Shown here: piece by piece, positions 5,753 through 7,292 of the stretch | Layout: the number at the start of each line of letters is the position of its first letter | Numbering within the stretch: the first letter of the stretch is position 1 | Translations under genes and position numbers: made by a program | Source of the DNA: Actinocrinis sp035946395 | GTDB taxonomy: Bacteria; Actinomycetota; Actinomycetes; Streptomycetales; Catenulisporaceae | Assembly (NCBI RefSeq): GCF_035946395.1 | Contig: NZ_DASYZI010000336.1 | Coordinates: 1 to 7,292, forward strand | Direction: 5' to 3' | Length of the DNA: 7,292 bases | Notes under the pieces: model-generated | The model's database searches: none | What the model was told of the DNA's origin: nothing | Seen by the model: only the letters and a program-made list of their open reading frames with translations

Positions 5753-6525
5753 ACTTCACCAGCACGCTGCGCGACACCCTGCTGATCTTCCGCCGCCAGC
5801 TGCGCCTCTCGCTGCGCAATCCGGCCTGGCTGATCATCGGCGTGATCCAGCCGATCCTCTACCTGACCCTGTTCGGCCCGCTGGTCAAGCACTTCGTCAG
5901 CTCGCCGAGCGCCGCATCCGACGTGGCGTGGCGCATCTTCGTGCCCGGACTGCTGGTCCAGCTCGGCCTGTTCGGCTCGCTGTTCGTCGGCTTCGCCATC
6001 ATCGCCGAGTGGCGGGCCGGCGTGATCGAGCGCATGCGGGTCACCCCGGTCAGCCGCTTCGCCCTGCTGTTCGGCCGCGTGATGCGCGACGCGATCGCAC
6101 TGCTGACCCAGTCGGTCATCCTGGTGCTCACCGGCCTGATCATGGGCCTGCGCGCCCCGGTCGGCGGCATCCTGCTGGCGCTGTGCTTCGTGCTGGTGCT
6201 CTCGGTCAGCATGTCCTCGCTGTCCTACGCGGTCGGCTTGGCCCTCAAGAGCGAGGACGCCCTCGCCCCGCTGCTCAACTCGGTGGCGATCCCGATCCTG
6301 CTGCTCTCCGGCATCCTGCTCCCGCTCACCGAGCAGTCCGCGCCGACCTGGCTCTACGATCTGTCCCGCATCAACCCGTTCCGCTACATCGTGGACGCGA
6401 TGCGCGAGGTCTTCCTCGGCAGCTACGCGGACGGCACCGTGCTCTGGGGCATTCTCGTCAGCCTGGGCCTGGCTGTCGTCTGCGTCATGGCCGGCGTCCG
6501 CCGCTTCCAAATTGAAAACGCCTGA
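5749..6525 (+). CDS. DrrB-like ABC-2 family transporter permease
   Basis: Encodes 258 residues, the usual size for DrrB-type permeases. The start ATG 5749 overlaps the ATPase stop (ATGA) and has GGGAG (5738-5742) at 6-nt spacing. After a cytoplasmic amphipathic N-terminus (RRQLRLSLRNPAW) come about six membrane helices: near 27-43, 64-85, 112-133, 139-163, 176-195 and 231-250. The family-typical cytoplasmic loop AEWRAGVIERMRVTPVSR (86-103) is present and should contact the ATPase. The conserved NPFRYIVDAMRE (209-220) precedes the last helix. It should form the membrane channel of an exporter with the preceding ATPase, probably as two copies of each. No biosynthetic or regulator gene is adjacent, so the substrate is unknown. 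Confidence 0.92.
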   Translation: MNFTSTLRDTLLIFRRQLRLSLRNPAWLIIGVIQPILYLTLFGPLVKHFVSSPSAASDVAWRIFVPGLLVQLGLFGSLFVGFAIIAEWRAGVIERMRVTPVSRFALLFGRVMRDAIALLTQSVILVLTGLIMGLRAPVGGILLALCFVLVLSVSMSSLSYAVGLALKSEDALAPLLNSVAIPILLLSGILLPLTEQSAPTWLYDLSRINPFRYIVDAMREVFLGSYADGTVLWGILVSLGLAVVCVMAGVRRFQIENA

Positions 6526-6561
6526 CAACGCCTCCGGCTGGCTGACCGGCTCCACTCCACG

Positions 6562-6584
6562 CCGACCCCCTCCGCACCGGTCGG
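6562..6584 (+). terminator. Possible hairpin terminator after the exporter operon
   Basis: CCGACC (6562-6567) pairs with GGTCGG (6579-6584) across an 11-nt loop, 36 bases after the permease stop. There is no T-run, as is common in high-GC actinobacteria. The rest of the convergent gap (6526-6784) holds no gene I can support. Confidence 0.3.
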
Positions 6585-6784
6585 ACCTACTCGTCATGCC
6601 TGGCCGCCTTCGGCAGCGGGGTGAAACCGGAGAGCAGAGCCTTGGCATCGCGCAGCACGGTCGCCGTCGGGTCGTTCTACGTCGGTGTGGTGGTCGCCGT
6701 CGTCGGCTTTGCGGGTGCGTACTCGTGGCGAGTAGGGGTATCGAGGCGCGTCCGCTCGCCAGCACGTCACTGATCGTCAGGGTA

Positions 6785-7292
6785 CTAAGAAGTCCGGTCG
6801 TCCTGACCTCGACCGACCGGCGGGAGAGACGGATCGTGACCATCATGCCGCTTGGACGTGGCGCCCTGCGCCTGCGCCTGCGCCTGTGCTTGGGCTTGGG
6901 CTTGGGCCTGGGTTCTGCCCTGAATCCAGAGCCCTGAGTCGGCGTCCCAGCGCAGGAGTGTGTTGTCGAACCGCTGCGCGTCGAGGTCCAGGCCCGCAAA
7001 GGCGTCCCATGACTCTGGTGGCCAGAGGGACTCGTCTCGGGGGAGCAGCACGCTGACGCGGGGCGGCTGGACCGGGATCGGTCGCATGCCCGCGAGCGCG
7101 GCGTGGCGGCGTTGTTCGGCCCAGCGGCTGAGCAGCTCGGCGAGTGCGGGCGGGGCTTGGTCGGCGAGTTCGTGGAACAGTGCCCTGACGAAGGTCGCGC
7201 TGACGGCGACCAGCGCGGGGTCGGCCTCAGCGCTGTCCGCGGCGGCGAAGGTGAAGTAGGCGCTTGAGGTGTCGTCCGAGCGCCAGGAGTCC
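6785..7292 (-). CDS. Hypothetical protein, C-terminal part (5' end outside the window)
   Basis: The minus-strand frame is open from the window edge (first full codon 7289-7291) to TAG at 6785-6787, giving 168 residues of the C-terminus. Third codon positions upstream of 7087 are almost all G or C, supporting real coding. An internal ATG at 7085-7087 has no ribosome binding site and is probably not the start. I do not recognise the family. Visible features, in order: an aromatic segment (SAYFTFAAADS), a helical Ala/Leu-rich segment (VSATFVRALFHELAD...AELLSRWAEQRRH), a Pro-rich beta-like segment (IPVQPPRVSVLLPRDES), a Trp/Asp-rich block (SLWPPESWDAFAGLDLD and LLRWDADSGLWIQG), a Gln-Ala repeat, and a charged His/Asp/Arg tail. 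No membrane segment is seen. The globular part appears to end before the repeat, which with the tail is probably disordered. The gene converges on the exporter operon. Confidence 0.7.
   Translation of the reverse strand, partial: DSWRSDDTSSAYFTFAAADSAEADPALVAVSATFVRALFHELADQAPPALAELLSRWAEQRRHAALAGMRPIPVQPPRVSVLLPRDESLWPPESWDAFAGLDLDAQRFDNTLLRWDADSGLWIQGRTQAQAQAQAQAQAQAQGATSKRHDGHDPSLPPVGRGQDDRTS
6866..6913 (-). repeat. Hexanucleotide tandem repeat encoding a Gln-Ala tract
   Basis: Eight 6-bp units, plus-strand (C/T)TG(C/T/G)G(C/T)-like, split into a CTGCGC block (6866-6883), a CTGTGC transition, a TTGGGC block (6890-6907) and a final CTGGGT. Read on the minus strand they are alternating CAG/CAA Gln and GCG/GCC Ala codons, giving eight Gln separated by seven Ala. 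Hexamers keep frame when copy number changes, so length variation would be tolerated. Confidence 0.85.

Noticed and set aside
6587..6676. Minus-strand stretch reading like a protein C-terminus (ending LSGFTPLPKAARHDE)
   Set aside because: Only 29 codons between two stops and no start codon; open stretches of this size are common by chance at this GC. It could be a gene remnant, but nothing proves it.
6794..6820. CCGGTCG/CGACCGG 7-bp inverted repeat with 13-nt loop
   Set aside because: It lies inside the minus-strand coding region near its 3' end, and similar GC-rich pairings are frequent here; a regulatory role is unsupported.
6512..6937. Plus-strand 141-codon open frame after the permease
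   Set aside because: Begins at TTG within the permease gene without a ribosome binding site, and its Leu-Arg/Leu-Gly tract is just the complementary reading of the hexamer repeat.
5293..6999. Very long minus-strand open frame (568 codons) across the exporter genes
   Set aside because: It is a shadow frame in high-GC DNA. It runs opposite two genes with intact ABC ATPase and permease motifs, and its translation is low-complexity Arg/His/Asp-rich.

Overview
The window has very high GC and GC-rich third codon positions. Starts are ATG or GTG behind GGAG-type ribosome binding sites, and the -10/-35 elements look actinobacterial. The gene content (a class E-like sortase relative, a DUF916 surface protein, a DrrAB-type ABC exporter) fits a soil actinomycete such as a Streptomyces or Catenulispora relative. 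The genus cannot be fixed from this sequence. One gene carries a TTA codon, which in Streptomyces relatives often marks bldA-dependent genes.

Layout: (1) 74-2359, a two-gene envelope cassette on the plus strand. It encodes a DUF916-type exported protein with one C-terminal membrane anchor, then a membrane-bound sortase-fold protein starting 3 bases later. The sortase-fold protein lacks the catalytic His and Cys and very likely the Arg, so it looks like a pseudosortase. (2) 2360-2706, non-coding, with an 11-bp inverted repeat enclosing further hairpins and two 8-bp palindromes. (3) 2707-3531, a lone pstB-like phosphate-import ATPase with no pstSCA or phoU beside it. (4) 3605-4499, a well-formed sigma70-type promoter and a stand-alone seven-helix MHYT-domain protein with no output domain. 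(5) 4545-6525, a C-rich T-free leader, then a DrrA-like ATPase and a DrrB-like ABC-2 permease overlapping by ATGA. (6) 6526-6784, a convergent intergenic stretch. (7) 6785-7292, the C-terminal part of an unrecognised minus-strand gene containing a Gln-Ala repeat made by a hexanucleotide tandem array.

The DUF916 protein and pseudosortase are probably translated together and could form an envelope complex. The ATPase and permease form one exporter. The MHYT protein lies just upstream of the exporter on the same strand and could share its transcript; a functional link is only an inference. The most novel-looking element is the DUF916/pseudosortase pair, with its repeat-built cationic leader in the first gene and a TTA codon in the second.
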